Source: Harmothoe impar
Taxonomy: Eukaryota; Annelida; Polychaeta; Phyllodocida; Polynoidae
DNA: 64,000 nucleotides
NCBI GenBank assembly: GCA_947462335.1
Contig: OX381710.1
Coordinates: forward strand, 39,719,191-39,783,190
Reading direction: 5' to 3'
This document shows positions 1-13,430 of the stretch, one piece after another. A program made the translations under genes and the position numbers. The notes under the pieces are model-generated. The model was not told where the DNA came from, did not search any database, and saw only the letters and a program-made list of their open reading frames with translations. Each line of letters opens with the position of its first letter. The stretch's first letter is position 1.

Positions 1-272
1 TTTGCTTTTTAACAAAGATTATCTTAACCATACCCAAATCATATCAATTTCTCTCAGCGATATTCCTTGAGTCATCTGGCGTAAAAACTACTCTATACGA
101 TTGTGTTTATAGGAGTAATAGAAATCGTGCTTGCCGTAAAATATGCTAGACAGCCATATTGATAGAGATTGGGGCATCTAAAAATGGAAAGCTGTTAAAT
201 CATACTTTGCATTGGTACAGCGCCCACGTGTATGAATTTGGCATGGTATGGTAAGACAGCGACATGGTGTAC

Positions 273-909
<637 letters not shown>

Positions 910-1152
910 AACAGAGGTAAAAGGAAGGCCTGGCTGCTTTCAGAATGACTCCTTTTTTTCTCTCCTATTGGAGTTATGTGACTCCTAAGTCAAGGGATTA
1001 TAAGATGACTCCTTACTTCTTAATGGAGCCAGGTGACTTCATAAGGAAGCTAGGTGACTCCCTAACGTATCCAGGGATCCACACGACTCGAATAGGAGTG
1101 TCAGGAAGAGGAGTCTTTCTGGAGGCAGCCAGCACTCCTTTCTGAATCTGTT
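910..1152. mobile_element. Degenerate MITE with imperfect terminal inverted repeats (family A)
   Basis: The left end (AACAGA, then CTGGCTGCTTTCAGAATGACTCC-like sequence around 930-950) is complementary to the right end, where GGAGTCTTTCTGGAGGCAGC at about 1112-1131 is followed by TCTGTT at 1147-1152. The interior repeats TGACTCC or close variants several times (near 945, 979, 1005, 1053). The same terminal sequence is found in better-preserved form in the 18354-18530 element, so these appear to be two members of one family. No transposase frame is present. No target duplication could be assigned. Confidence 0.6.
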
Positions 1153-2869
1153 CTTTACTATTTGTACGTGTACTGATGTATTGTATATAACGACGTATGT
1201 GCACGAGTATTCCATGGCTCACAGACTAATTTAACCATCATCACATGGTCAAAATATGGCAGATTGTGTATGGGAGATCATTTACTAGGTAATCATTATG
1301 AGGAAGTGTGAGCAGGCAAGCAGAAAGAATGGCCCATAAGAGGGCCCATGGGCTATCCTTTCTACTAGCCTACTCACATTTTAATGTTTATACTTATATC
1401 GAGCGATTCACAAGAGGATGACAATATGCTTGACTACCCAATATGTTTTGAGGCTGTTGTGCATACGGGAATGCCTGCTGCACATCATTATGCTCACACG
1501 TTATATCCTCTGCTAACCTCAGAAGAGAATTGTTTCTTGATACTTTGTGTAGAGGAGCATTAGTTGATAGGTTGTGGAAGGAAAGCCATCAGAGAAGCAC
1601 CGTTGAAAGGATTGATATTTAACGGGGTAATCCATTATCCATCCACAGCCTATTAAAGATTAGTGTAAACACCGTTAATGACAGTTTTTAATCCGATGGC
1701 ATTTTGGTGTGGTTATATCTCGTATTTATTAATGTCCGGAAATAAAATATTTAGTCGTGTTCGCTAATGAGTCCAATTGATGGGCAAACCTGTGTTGAAT
1801 GACGTGGGTTCTTTAACAGTGCATTTCCCTGCCTGTTTCCCATATCACAGCTTGTGGTTGGATATCTCTCATCGATCTTGAGCCTCCAAGCACTCGTGCT
1901 AATAGAATGGTAATGTCCCAATAAAGCCCCAAACTACTTTCCGCACGCTAATTTCTTCGCAACTCTGGTAGTCTGTATTCAAACCGCCACCACTGTTCCG
2001 CCCAGCCCACCCACCCAACCACCCACTACCCCTCCCCTTCCTCAAGTCCTCAGACAAGATCTAGATACCCAGTGAGAAGTTCTTTGAAGTTCTCACCCCT
2101 CCCCCATCCCACCTCTCCCCCCAGTTGCTACTGATTCCACACGACACGTTGGTAGATTCTCTCCTTGCATGGGGCGCGGCAATAAGCACGCGCCTTTGGT
2201 TTCAAAGTTTGCCGGGCGCGGAGCTCATTTCACCTGATCATTACAACATCCAACCTCTCTACCCCCACCCCTCACACAACACCAAACACATCCATATCTA
2301 ATACCATTACTACAACATATACACACCTACCCCAACTGCCCCAACCCCTCTCCTGGGTAGAAAACCTCCCACCTATACCTGCAAATTCTCTCACGCACTT
2401 TCACACCTCTGTCCGTGACAAAAGAAGAAAGCCCCCAACCTACTATACCCCTGTCCGGCCTCCTTCCCACAACGGGCCCCACGAGGCTGGCGGTGCCTAG
2501 ATTACACATGATAAGGCGACCAAATGGACCGGTAGTGCCTGGCCAGCGCCAATATCGGCAGGAAGCACGCGACGCTGGGCGCGTGAAGACGGTACCAACG
2601 ACGCCGGGCCTACCTGATTAAAGCGCTGGGCTTCGCGCCTGTTTGCGCCGAGCTGGACAAACAGTGGGGCCGCCAATTGGGACCAATGCAGCCCCCCTCC
2701 CTCGTCCTTTCCTCCTTCTTCTCACCTCCCTCTCCTGATCATCACACACACCCCAAAACATCGATTCAGCGCATGCCGACCAGGTATATATATCAGCAAC
2801 TCTGCGGCCTTGTCAGCACGGGCGGCAAAAGGGGGAGAGTAGCTCGGAACTGCTCCTGGTGGTAGTGCG
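1153..2869. other. Intergenic, no gene recognised
   Basis: The first half is AT-rich with no recognisable element. From about 1980 the strand becomes C-rich, and a GC-rich, CpG-containing patch lies at about 2160-2660. Short frames there carry no recognisable domain, and no matching splice pair was found. Confidence 0.5.
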
Positions 2870-3140
2870 TGAGTTGGTGGTGGGTGGGTTAGAGGACGTG
2901 TGTGAGGTAAACTGGCTGGGTGCTTTGGGTTGTGTGAGTTAAAGGGATGTGTGAGCTATGGGTCTGTGAGTTAGAGGGGTGTGTGAGCTATAGAGGGGTG
3001 TGTGAGAGAGGGTGTGTGTGAGTTAGACCGGTGGATGAGTTAGGGAGATATGTGAGTCAGATTGTGGGGTGAGCTATAGATGAGTGTGTGAGTAACAAGG
3101 GGTTTGTAAATTAAGAGGTTGAGTGAGTTAGCGGAAGGGT
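2870..3140. repeat. Degenerate minisatellite, TGTGTGAGTTAGAGGGG-like
   Basis: Units of roughly 17-25 bases of the type TGTGAGTTAGAGGGGTG recur with variation (TGTGAGCTATAG, TGTGAGTTAGACC and so on). They decay towards 3140. The array is strand-asymmetric (G and T rich). Confidence 0.75.
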
Positions 3141-4984
3141 AGGTAGTGAATGGTGCTGGTATTACTATGCTGTAACTGCTATGTGATTATGTGATGGTTT
3201 GCATAGTTCTGTGGTTGAGTGTCGGGAGTATCGCTATTATTGCTGGTGTCATGTTACTTTCATGATCAGCTAGTGAATTGGGATGTTATAACTCATCTGG
3301 TTGTCATTAAGTATGACGATATGAGGGGGGCATAATGTAGGAGAGGGTGGCATATAAGCTAAAATAATTGTAGTACTTGGTAATAAAACAAATATATAGC
3401 TCCGGTCGGTCATGGTTACATGAGATGGACTGCATTCATCAGTTATTCATCGGTGCATCATGGCATGGAAATTAAGGCATCATGTCATCCTTTAAGCGTT
3501 AATGTTTGAGAGCCAAATTCCCATCGAGTGTCATAATGTGCTAATGGTGTGGTATCTACCTCACCTATAAAACCAGCAGGTGTGGTCTGGTGTTCATGCA
3601 GGCCGATATGCACACCCAGTTTTTCCCCTTATATATATTGTGTTAATGCCCCAATAAACACACTCCTTACCCAACAACCACAACCCACCTTTCACCTCAG
3701 ACGCCCAGCGGCCCATCCCTGCCCCCTGCAGCCTTAATGTGATGACATGTGTAATACAGCGCCACCTGTATCCAACTCAACAGGCCAGCAGAAAATGTCT
3801 TAGTGCAATTTCCCCGGGGACCTGGGCCCCAACCTCTCGCCCAATATTGTATGCATGCGCGAGCGCCACTCTCGGGAAAAAGGAGCACTCGCCAACCTGG
3901 GCATAATACAACTAACTATAGAAGGTGCGGCACCCCATTCACATATTGCCTTGGGGAGTTCACACATGCCTGGTTTGCCATTAATTTTGATATAACAGCT
4001 AAATTTCAGACATGATACCCCCTACGTGGAAGGGAACTGCGATCTAGGGCTGCATGGGTACATTATGTCATTCAACACCAAGGGTGCTTGCGTCCCACAA
4101 GTCGTAAACCTCAATGTTCTCACGAACGTCGCCCTGCTAGACATTCTTCCACACCCTTTCCTAATAGTTCCCTTCTAATATATCCTCCACCCATACATTT
4201 GAACCGTCTATCCTTGACCCTCCATGTGGGTAATATTCTTCTTCATAATCGTCCCTTTCTGTTCTCGCTTAACCGTCGGTCTCCTCCCATTGGTCTTCAC
4301 CCCACCAATGACTTTCTAATCCTCTATTATTGCCGCCCCGTTACTATTACCCTAGTCCTAACGCCTCATCTCCCTGGCCCCATCCCTCTCTTCTCTGTAA
4401 CCCATTTCCCACAACCTCGACTACACTGTTCCTACTCCTAAACCCCCAACAGCCCACTCGAGCCCCGATGGCGGCGGAAGTTGTGTCATTTGTTGTAATC
4501 CTACCGACTTAAAAGATCGTTCGTTCCCAAATTGTGTCGTTCTCCTGTTTTTTAATTGTGTACTCAAGCGCAGACTTCCGCATTCCATTAAACAACAAAA
4601 CCCCAAGGCTCAATGGTATGGTTTCCTACTGCTGTATGTGAAAGGTCGGCATAGTAACATTCGTTTGAGTTGTACTGTGGCCTTTCTGACGATGGCTCTC
4701 ATGTCGTTTTATCCAAAGGTGCTTTTGTGTATGAAAAGAAAAGGTTCATTATGGGTAGTTCGGCTTATCCTGTGTAATGTACACAAAACAAACAAAAATA
4801 ATAAAAATTAAGATAGAATAAAGAGAACAACTGCGACAGGCCCTCTGGCCTCAGTTTTAAAGAAATGGCAATATTGTTGGATACGCTGTGACCGATAATA
4901 TAGTAGTGTTTAAACTGTAAAACGTACCCATATGGCTTACACAAACCTATTTTATTATACGGAATGCTTGGGTGCATCTAAGTT
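3141..4984. other. Intergenic, no gene recognised
   Basis: This is unique-looking sequence. A frame of 117 codons at 4088-4441 on the plus strand lies in C/T-rich DNA and looks like low-complexity chance coding. No promoter, RNA gene or repeat was recognised. Confidence 0.5.
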
Positions 4985-5315
4985 GATGTACTATGGAAAG
5001 TGTGCATGTGTAAGTAGTTTATAGAAAGTATGAGTATTTGTTAGTAGTATAAGGAAAGTGTGAGTATAAACATATATGTAAGTAGTATATACGGAGGGTG
5101 AGTTTATGTATTTGGTAGCATATGAGAAGTGTACTCATATGCAAGTAGTACATGGGAAGTGTGCACGTAAGAAGACTTATAATAGAAAGTTGGAGTGTAT
5201 GAAAGTGTAATATATGGAAAGCATGAGTTTATGCAAGTAGTATATGGAAAGTATGTTTAAGGGTATGGGAATATAATGTATATGGAAAGTGTAGATGTAT
5301 GTACGTTGTAAGGCC
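4985..5315. repeat. Degenerate tandem repeat, TATGGAAAGTGTGAGT-type units
   Basis: About ten diverged units of roughly 28-40 bases contain GTAGTATATGGAAAGTGTGAG and variants. The same unit reappears at 6772-6862 on the far side of the SINE-like composite, so the composite may have inserted into the array or been duplicated within it. Confidence 0.75.
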
Positions 5316-5750
5316 TGCACCTGAATTTACCCCATGAGTCTTCTGTTCTTGATAGGTAGTACCTCAAGGCCTATTTGAGCTGTTATCACTTTGTTGAATT
5401 AGTTTGGGGTGATGGGTAGGCTGCTGGGGCCGATGGGCTCCAAAGCTTCGAAAATGTCTTAAGTGCAAACTTTCAAACTACAAACCCCCCCAGGAAACTG
5501 GGGTGAGGCTAGAGCATGCTAGTGCCAGCTAGGGCGAACTACTCTTGTGCCTAGCTCAAGGGGTGAGGTAGTGTGAGCTTTGGGTGAGGTGCCCTAGCCC
5601 TTCCACATGCCCACCCAATCCCACCCAGTGGCTAGCTGGTGGTGGGAGAACTTGGGTGAGAGGTGGGTGAGGGCTTGCACAATGGATGGGGTTGTCCAGT
5701 GTGCAGTATATATCAGTTACTTATATGTCAACAACTCACACCCACACTGT

Positions 5751-5850
5751 AGTATAGTGGTCAGCACCATTGCCTTGTACCCCAAAGGTCCAGCGTTTGT
5801 GACTCGGTCATGTCAAACCCACCACTTTTTCTTCATAAAAATAGAAAATT
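5751..5850 (+). repeat. tRNA-derived SINE-like module, copy A
   Basis: AGTATAGTGGTCAGCACC matches the A-box half of tRNA-Glu/Asp-like heads, and GTTTGTGACTC at 5795-5805 is a mutated B box. A tail of the type TGTCAAACCCACCA then AT-rich sequence follows, and copies B and C share it. The cloverleaf is not intact, so this is a pol III-derived repeat and not a tRNA gene. Confidence 0.65.
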
Positions 5851-5851
5851 G

Positions 5852-5945
5852 AAGATAAAATGGTGGGAAGGTTGACATGGCTGAGTCACGAACCCTGGAC
5901 CTTTGGGATACAAGGTGACTGTGATGACCACTAGACTATCATGTG
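5852..5945 (-). repeat. tRNA-derived SINE-like module, copy B
   Basis: Read on the minus strand it has an A-box-like segment ATAGTCTAGTGGTCAT followed by GGTTCGTGACTC, a good B box, and then CATGTCAACC and CCCACCATTTT. It lies tail to tail with copy A and could fold back on it. Confidence 0.65.
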
Positions 5946-6257
5946 GGTACAAGGTTGGAATATCTAAGGAACCTATATGTATTGTTCATTGGAATGTTTT
6001 AATCTTTTGTTCCTAGCATTGCCCTCACACAAGCCTGAATCTTGTGCTAGCCCTATCCAGCTCTCTGTGATGTTGCCCAAATCCAGGCTTGATGGCTGGG
6101 ACTGTGTGGCACTGTGGAAGAGTTACAAGAGGGGCTTGCAGTAGCATAAGGAAAGCCCTTATGCAGCTATGATGTGAGTTCTCCCAGTTGCCCCTTGTTT
6201 TAAGAACAATAGACCAGTGACATATATTTTGTGGACAATTGTAAAGTTACATCAGTA

Positions 6258-6356
6258 AAAATAAGAAAAAATGGTGGGTAGGTTGATATGGCCGAGTCTT
6301 GAACCCTGGACCTTTCACATACAAAGCGCCAGTGATGACCACTATACTATCGGATC
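6258..6356 (-). repeat. tRNA-derived SINE-like module, copy C
   Basis: On the minus strand it reads ATAGTATAGTGGTCATCACT, then GGTTCAAGACTC as B box, then CATATCAACC and CCCACCATTTT. It has the same order and tail as copies A and B. Confidence 0.65.
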
Positions 6357-6771
6357 TGTGTTGGGTGGCCATATAAAGGAACCTCTATTTATCCACCATG
6401 GCAATACACAACCTACTAAATACTGGTGTGCATACTTGGGGAACCTTGGGCAAGGTGGTGTGCCAGCACACAGACCAGAGGGTCACCCTCAGTGTGGGTT
6501 TGGGCAGAGGAGGCTATAGGCACAAGGCTTGCCCAGTCTAGGGTGAGCTTCTACACACAGGGCTCACCCTACCTTGCTCTATGGGCAATGCTCGCACTAG
6601 TCTCACCCTTCCTCACCCCAGTTTCCTGGGCCTTTACCTAAAATTCCGTTATTCTATTCAACTCTACCAAATTATGTAATTCAAATAGATTACTAGTGTA
6701 CATGATTTGCGTCTGTGTGCATATTGGAGGAGGTGCACAAATCGTGGTTATAACTATGGTGAATACGTTAA

Positions 6772-6862
6772 GAGTGTGAGTACATATGTAAGTGGTATAT
6801 GGAAAGTGTGAGTGTATGTAAGTAGTATATATGGAAAGCCTGAGTGTATACAAGTAGCTCAT
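6772..6862. repeat. Second block of TATGGAAAGTGTGAG tandem repeat
   Basis: Two to three units of the 4985-5315 array (GTGAGTGTATGTAAGTAGTATATGGAAAG) recur here after the SINE-like composite. Confidence 0.7.
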
Positions 6863-9003
6863 GGAAACACTGGAAAACTGTCATTTAAAAGTTCCTCACC
6901 TGCTGGCTTTGAATAATCCCTGCATCACCGGCTTCCAAAGATGTGTAGCTAGCTAGTAAATGTCACACATAATGTACATCTACAATTTGACTGTTATAGT
7001 TTAAACTTATCTAAGGAAGGACAAGGCTGCCTAACCATTTGTCTAATATGCCATAACAATGTCGGATATAATGTGTATCGACCCTTCCCCCTTCCTTATG
7101 CTATCATGAATAATACTGACGTTCATTTTAAGTCGCACTTTGAGAAAAGAAATATACACATTACAGGCGATGTTATTTTAAAAAAACATCTTATCTTACA
7201 ACACTAACACCCACTCTATCTGTTCGCTGCTTATCTAACACATTGACTATGATTTATATGGATTTGATCCGAAATGACTTAAAATGGTTTCCAATGGCCT
7301 GCTCCTCCCTTCTCATCCCTCCTGTCTCCCTCACCTCCGACCTGACCCGACCCGCCCTCGTTTTGACACGTTATCCCCGGTCTCCCGACAGTCACCACGC
7401 CTGCTTCCGGTTGGTCATTGCTTCACCTAATCTTCTGATCAGTATCGACCCGTCGTCGTTGGTCTAAAAACTGCTAAATATGTGGGAACTGTTTAAAATC
7501 TGATTTTAGCAGGTTATGGAATGTTCTCAAAAAAGGATCTACATCCTAATACTTAAGAGTAAAGGTATGTGGCAGGCCGGAATATAATTATAATGAGAGA
7601 GAACAAAACAGGGAGAGACATGGATGAGACAAAGACAAACATGTATAGATAAAGGGAGGCAGTAGGGAGAGGCAGACTACGGCAGAGTGAAAGCTAGACA
7701 TGCAGACGGAGTAGAGGAGTGCAACAGGGTGGGAGAGAGGGAGGAGAGAAAAAGAAAATAGATGAGGCGGGATTGGAGGGGCGGGTGCTCTTGTCAAGGG
7801 CGGCGTCTTAACGCAGGGTCTTCAAAAGGCGCGTCTTAAATCTCGTGTTCGCTCCACTGAAATTGACTATGCATTAAAGCGGCCTGTGACAATAATGGGA
7901 TGGTGTGCGGAATGACCGCCGTATGAAATAAATTGCCATAAGTTTATCCCTGCCTGCCATTCTTACAAAGCGGGGATATGGGAGCCATCAACTGAGGGAG
8001 GATGTGGTGCTGAGGAGGAGGAGTGGGGGAGGAGGGTATGGGTGGGAGGGTGTGGATAACGCACTGAGGGCAGGGTCAGTGCGGGTGGACACCAAGAGGG
8101 GGCGCTGCGACAGGAAGCGGCTGATTTATGGATGCCCAGAACGAGGCCGTGCTCCGTCGTCCCTGCGCGGCTGCCACGTTTTTCTAAGGTTGCCGCGGTT
8201 TGGGGCACGTTTGTGTGAAGTATACGGCTGATACTACCTACTATACTCAACGCCTGCAAACCCATGTCCTGTCGCCTGCTGTCCACCAGCGTGTATTTCC
8301 TCCTGTATCATACTTACCATATGGCCCCTTAAGTGGCTGACCTGTTGCTTTAATATTTTGCTGTTCAGTTGGCCAATGTAGGCGATAGATGATATCATGA
8401 ACTAGTATTGGATGTTTACTGGTTGCCTACGTGAGAACTCCACAATAAATAAAAATCACTCCAGTCTGTAGATTTGCCATCTTCTATAGAAATAAATTTC
8501 CCTTTGTCTCTTCTGTTAATGAGACTCACAAACTCACCAACCTATTATATGGGCATTGATGCTCTCTAAATATCTTGAGGAGTGTATAAATAATTATGTC
8601 CTCATAACATGGAACAAAGTATGAAGTAATGTGTTTATTTTTAGCCTGGTCTCATGTGAATTGCCCATATACTTTTAGTGCATGTTTAAATCGTGAGAAT
8701 TATTTATCTTCCCATGTCTTGGAATCATCCAGGGCATCATAGGAAAAATAGGTGGCCCGGAAGATGAATGACTTGAGGTGTATAAAAACGTCTGCTGTGG
8801 CTGAGAAAAGAACCATACCACCTGGTCCAGCCGGAATTCTGGGTCAATTTCGATCGAAGACCAATTTGAAGTGACTGCTGTCCAGTGCAGAAATCCTACT
8901 GTTTATCGCCTACCATCATGAGATTCCCCCTGCAACCCTCGTACTCCCATCTACCCCACTCCGCCCTTCTCATGTCTAGACGTTTTGATGTACCACTAGT
9001 GCT
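6863..9003. other. Intergenic, no gene recognised
   Basis: Sequence is mostly unique. A purine-rich strand lies at 7590-7760. A CpG-richer patch lies at about 7970-8220, where overlapping frames on both strands suggest GC-rich composition more than coding. No domain, splice-bounded exon or RNA was recognised. Confidence 0.5.
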
Positions 9004-9650
9004 CCACCCATGGTCAGCTACTATAAGCAACCCCATGGTCAGCTACTATCAACACCCCTACCACCCATACCCAGCTACCATCACCACCCCTACCCTCCAT
9101 GATCAGTTTCTACCATCACCCTTTAACCACCCATGGTCAGCTACTATCAACACCCCTACCCTCCATGGTCAGTTTCTACCACCATCCCTACCACCCATGG
9201 TCAGTTACTACCACCACCCTACCCTCCATGGTCAGTTACTACCACCCCCCTACCACCCATGGTCAGCTACTACCACCACCCCTACCACCCACAACCAGCT
9301 ACCATCACCACCCCTACCACCTATGGTCAGCTACCATCACCACCCCTGCCATCCATAACCAGCTACCGTCAACACCCCTACCACATGGTCAGCTACCATT
9401 GGCACCCCTACCACCCACAACCAGCTACCATCACCACCCCTACCACCCACAACTAGCTACCATCACATCACCACCCCTACCAGCCATGATCAGCTACCAT
9501 CACCACCCCCTACTGCCCACAACCAGCTACCATTACCACCCCTACTACCTATAACCAGTGTCCATCATCACTCATAAGCAGCTACTGCCACCAACCCTAC
9601 CACCCATGGTCAGCTACCATTGGCACCCTTCCACCCCTACCCAGTACCAT
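9004..9650 (+). repeat. Minisatellite, about 33-bp CCATGGTCAGCTACTACCAC-type units
   Basis: Around 18 variable units follow the pattern ACCCATGGTCAGCTAC then CATCACCACCCCTACC. The array reads open in three frames because the unit lacks stops and its length is close to a multiple of three. The resulting His/Pro/Thr/Ser repeats are a by-product of the repeat, not a supported protein. Confidence 0.9.
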
Positions 9651-10011
9651 CCGAATACAGTACTGGCTTCGATCCTATTATCTATACACTGACCACCCCA
9701 ACACCCACCCACCCCCAACACACACACACATACCACTACCCGGAGCTGCGTCACATGACGTTAGACAGGTTGGGGTGACGGCTGGTAGCGCCACTGGCGG
9801 TGCGTGACGGCATGACGGATGTGGCAGGTGGACGCGGGGTGCTAACGGGCGTTACGCCTCACGGGGCGCGTATCTTGCCGTCACACCTTCCCCGTCCCAG
9901 ACCACGTCCCCTGATATATATACACCCCCTCCCTGTGTTACCTACAGGGGCGTCATGGGGCGACTGTGGCTCATTCCTGAGCGAAGAAATGGTCTTCCAA
10001 GGGGCCTTCTT
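9651..10011. other. Intergenic, no gene recognised
   Basis: Contains a CA-rich patch near 9720 and GC-rich unique DNA at 9740-9960. No feature was identified. Confidence 0.5.
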
Positions 10012-10108
10012 CCCAGTGGCCACAAAATCCAATTCAACATTGAATCAACATTGATTCTACAATGACATACACTTATTAATGTTGATTCAATGTTCTGTGC
10101 CCACTAGG
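10012..10108. mobile_element. Short palindromic MITE (family B), truncated copy
   Basis: CCCAGTGGCCACA at 10012-10024 is the inverted complement, with two mismatches, of TGTGCCCACTAGG at 10096-10108. The interior consists of TTGATTCAATGTTGATTC-type words in both orientations. The same ends and interior occur at 18541-18648. No coding capacity. Confidence 0.8.
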
Positions 10109-13100
10109 TTAGGGCCTTTAAACCGTCTTGCCTGATTCTACCTACACTCAGGATTTTATTTTTATTTTACATGTATACTCACTGGCCCGGTTAAAGATTG
10201 GATTTTTTAGTGAAAGGGATACATAGGAAGTTGTTGGTGTCTATGCTGGTTCACCACATACTGCCTCCAGTGTGTTTACAAGGGGGCTAAGCTATTAGTA
10301 CCAGCGCTGTCTCCAGGGTGCCAAGATGGGTGGTCCACACACCGAACAGTTACAGTGGTGTATATACATCCCAGCCACACAGGGGGATGGGGGAGAGTTG
10401 GTGGAGGGAGGGGAGAGGGAGGACAACATTGATCGCTAGCAGTTGCCAACGATCGAGTCCCTATCACGGAAGACTCCCTTGGGAGGGATGCTACTAGTGC
10501 TATTGGCTGGAGGCGACGACCGCTGACATGATGTGTTTTCTTATACTACTTACACATTGCTACCACAGCTTGACCGGCTCATAGAGTCTTGTTGTTTTGG
10601 TTATGTTTGTGTCCCCCGTGTGTTTCCACGTATAAAAGATAAAACACAAATATCGTGTTTTGAACCTGAGGTTAAAGTCCTTTCTCTTGTCTATCTTATA
10701 CATGGAGTTGTGTTGTTGGTCTTCTTTCCTGATAGTTGCCTTTTGGGATGCGCCTGTTTGTTTGGTGGCCGATGTGTTTTGAGGGAGGGAGGAGTTGGCA
10801 TAATTCATCCATCTAAGGCAATGATGTTGATATCGTTGTTCTGCAGTATTTGAGGCAGACAACAGAGCTCTTTCATCTTGAAATTACATTTCCAAGTATC
10901 GGGAGGGACAATGACACCTCTGTCAGAGCAGAGACACCTAGATAAAATCCAAACTAGGCAAATAAGTATTGAGGCGGTTTCATAAAACCTTGCTCCTTTT
11001 ATGGTTCTCTTTGAATTACATTATCATTGATCAATGGCCGTCTCATTTTCTCTAATACGAACATGTTCTTTTTTACAGGAGGATAAGCGACTAGGAGCAA
11101 TGATGGCCACGGAAGGGTACTTTTAGCTACCTCTGATATACCCTATCGCGTTAATATGATGGACACGCTTGTCATAAACGACAAGCGATGAAGGCCAACA
11201 TCAATAATAACTATATGTATAATAGCTTACCGTGCATTCTTTATAACTCTACATATTTCCTATGTATCAGTTCTGTGGAGGCTAGGGCAAGGATATGAGC
11301 AGTCTGTATACTTAGCCTGTCCAGAGCATGTATTATGGACCCTCCTCTGCCCACCTGTGGTGATAAATGACTTTATAATATGTTTATCTGGATACCTATC
11401 TTTATTGCAGCGTTACCCATACATAGGTGGCCATTCGTGTATGGAACAGAACACTTGTCGGATCATAAATACATATATGCATGATGAATAAATAATAGAG
11501 GGCCTAACACCGACCCCTGCGGCATGTCACATGGAAGCTGCCAGGGTTGTGAACCAGCTTCATCCATCTGGGTGGAGTAGCTGCCCTTAGTGATGTAGCA
11601 GATATTAATGCTAAGCCCTCCCTTTGTTTACCCATTTTCTCTCCAATAACTACTGTCAAAAGCTGTTGGGATTCAGAAACACGTGAATTGATACATGCGG
11701 CGTGCACCATATCCAAATTAATTCATTCTGGGATTGCTCTGATATGTAAACATACCCTCATAGCTAGAGCAACATTTTTGTAAACATGGGTACCCGATAC
11801 TTTGTAGTTTAGTATTTTATTGGCAGAAGGTTCACAAGATGGGAAGCTTTTCAACAAATGCCAGATGAGAGATCTTCGACCGATTAAGGGGTTAGATGCA
11901 CTCTAGTTGGGATTAATTTACCTTAATCCATTGGAGCCAACGACAGACAATGATTGGGATATGTAGTATTCCTCCCACTCACCCCATTGCTACTAGGGTC
12001 TGGTTCAGAATGTGTTGTTTGATTCTTTTGAGCATGGTTGCCTGTCGCCTTGGAGACTCCACATCTGCTTAATTCGAGCTTTCTCAAACAGTGTATGAAT
12101 AAAAGATACAAATCGATATTGGACATCCATCTTCCACATCACACTGCACGTTGCACAAAATGTACTAGCAAAATGGCTTTTGCACTTTAGTATTCAAAAT
12201 GAAGTAATGTCAACTTTTTTTCAATAAATTCCTAGAATGGACAAAGCGTGAAATGAAATATTGAAATATTGTTTCTATTTTCTTAACCCATTATCATTCC
12301 TGCTATCAGCAGCTACTTGTTTTTGTCGATTAAAAATTCTCAGGACAGTGACTTATCATGAATAACATGAGGTATGGTTGCCTATGGTATATTTGTATGT
12401 ATTGCTATTGGTTTATGTTCTGTCAGGTATAGTCGTAGATTATACTGATCATGAATCCTTCGAAAAGTTAATGTATTTGGGGAGTGATTGTCATCTACAT
12501 CATTATTCTAAGTTGTGTTGCTTTTCATCTATGGCAGGTAGTAAGTGTGACTTTCATTAGCAGTTACTAGTGCGATTACGCAACCTGGGGAGGGTGTGTA
12601 TAACGTTTAGTAATATTCCTGATTCATTTCGAAAGCTCTACTACCCAAATCACAACAAGTATAATGTCAAGGAAGCACTCACAGTATTTTTGTAAATATT
12701 TTATTGTGAATATCATTGTCAATATGTACACGGATAATAATATAACTAATATGTTTCTTAGAATAATATGAATACGAATGTGGACAATGCATTTACATTT
12801 TGTGGCAGCACATGATTTTTGTAGGTTTTGTTAGGTCCATCTAGCACCACTGGCCACGACACATTTTCGAATCATAGTTCAAAGAATATCAATACTTTCT
12901 CTCTGTACAAGCAAGGCCAGCACGGGTCTTTTTTAATTCTTTACACTCTGTAATCTTTTTTTTACTAAGTCCTTTGGTAGATTGAAAATGAAATAAATAA
13001 ATATCATAAAATAAAATATATAATTATTATCCATTTAACAGTTTTTGGTGAATTACTCCAAAGTCAGGACATGGATTGCACTTCCACACATTGAATTAGG

Positions 13101-13366
13101 AGAGCCTGTTAACAGATTCTACAACTCGCCAATATTCTAGAACGTGTGGTCTAATAGGTTGGCCGTTACTAGATATGGTATGATAAAGTCGGTATGTACC
13201 CCATGTGGATTCTAAGGAGAGATTATTAACAGGACATCACAGTCACAGTTGAAGCCACAAAGTCCCGATTATTATGATATCATTCACCAGAAAAAAATCT
13301 CAACGCCAACGAGGTATGATCACAATAGACTTACGAAAATAGCAGAGTGTGTACAACATGTCTTAT
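10109..13366. other. Intergenic, no gene recognised
   Basis: AT-rich unique sequence. Overlapping frames near 10530-10860 on both strands lack any recognisable domain. The minus-strand hexamer AATAAA at 12700-12705 is one possible polyadenylation signal for the minus-strand gene, but at over 2 kb from the stop codon this is only a candidate. Confidence 0.45.
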
Positions 13367-13430
13367 TCGGCATACCTCTGGGAGGATGGCCAAACTTTAA
13401 AACACCCCTACCCCAAGCAAGGTATGCCGA
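13367..13430. repeat. Short inverted repeat (11-bp stem)
   Basis: TCGGCATACCT at 13367-13377 is the exact complement of AGGTATGCCGA at 13420-13430, with a loop of about 42 bases. It could form a hairpin in DNA or RNA or be the remnant of a small transposon. No other copy was found in the window. Confidence 0.6.

Larger units (their letters stand above)
5489..6631. mobile_element. Composite inverted-repeat element containing tRNA-derived SINE-like units
   Basis: The two ends are inverted copies: CCAGGAAACTGGGGTGAGG near 5491 and its complement CCTCACCCCAGTTTCCTGG near 6612. The tRNA-like modules at 5751 (plus) and 6356 (minus) sit at symmetric distances from a centre near 6060. The whole is therefore best read as two elements of one family in inverted orientation, with an additional minus-strand module between them. 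Both flanks carry the TATGGAAAGTGTGAG tandem repeat. No protein-coding frame belongs to it. Confidence 0.6.

Noticed and set aside
5751..5822. Functional tRNA-Glu or tRNA-Asp gene
   Set aside because: The B box is mutated and the acceptor stem does not pair; the shared tail marks it as a SINE-like repeat.
8885..9554. Three overlapping plus-strand frames of 107-157 codons rich in His, Pro and Thr
   Set aside because: They are translations of the 33-bp minisatellite in three frames, open only because the unit lacks stops.
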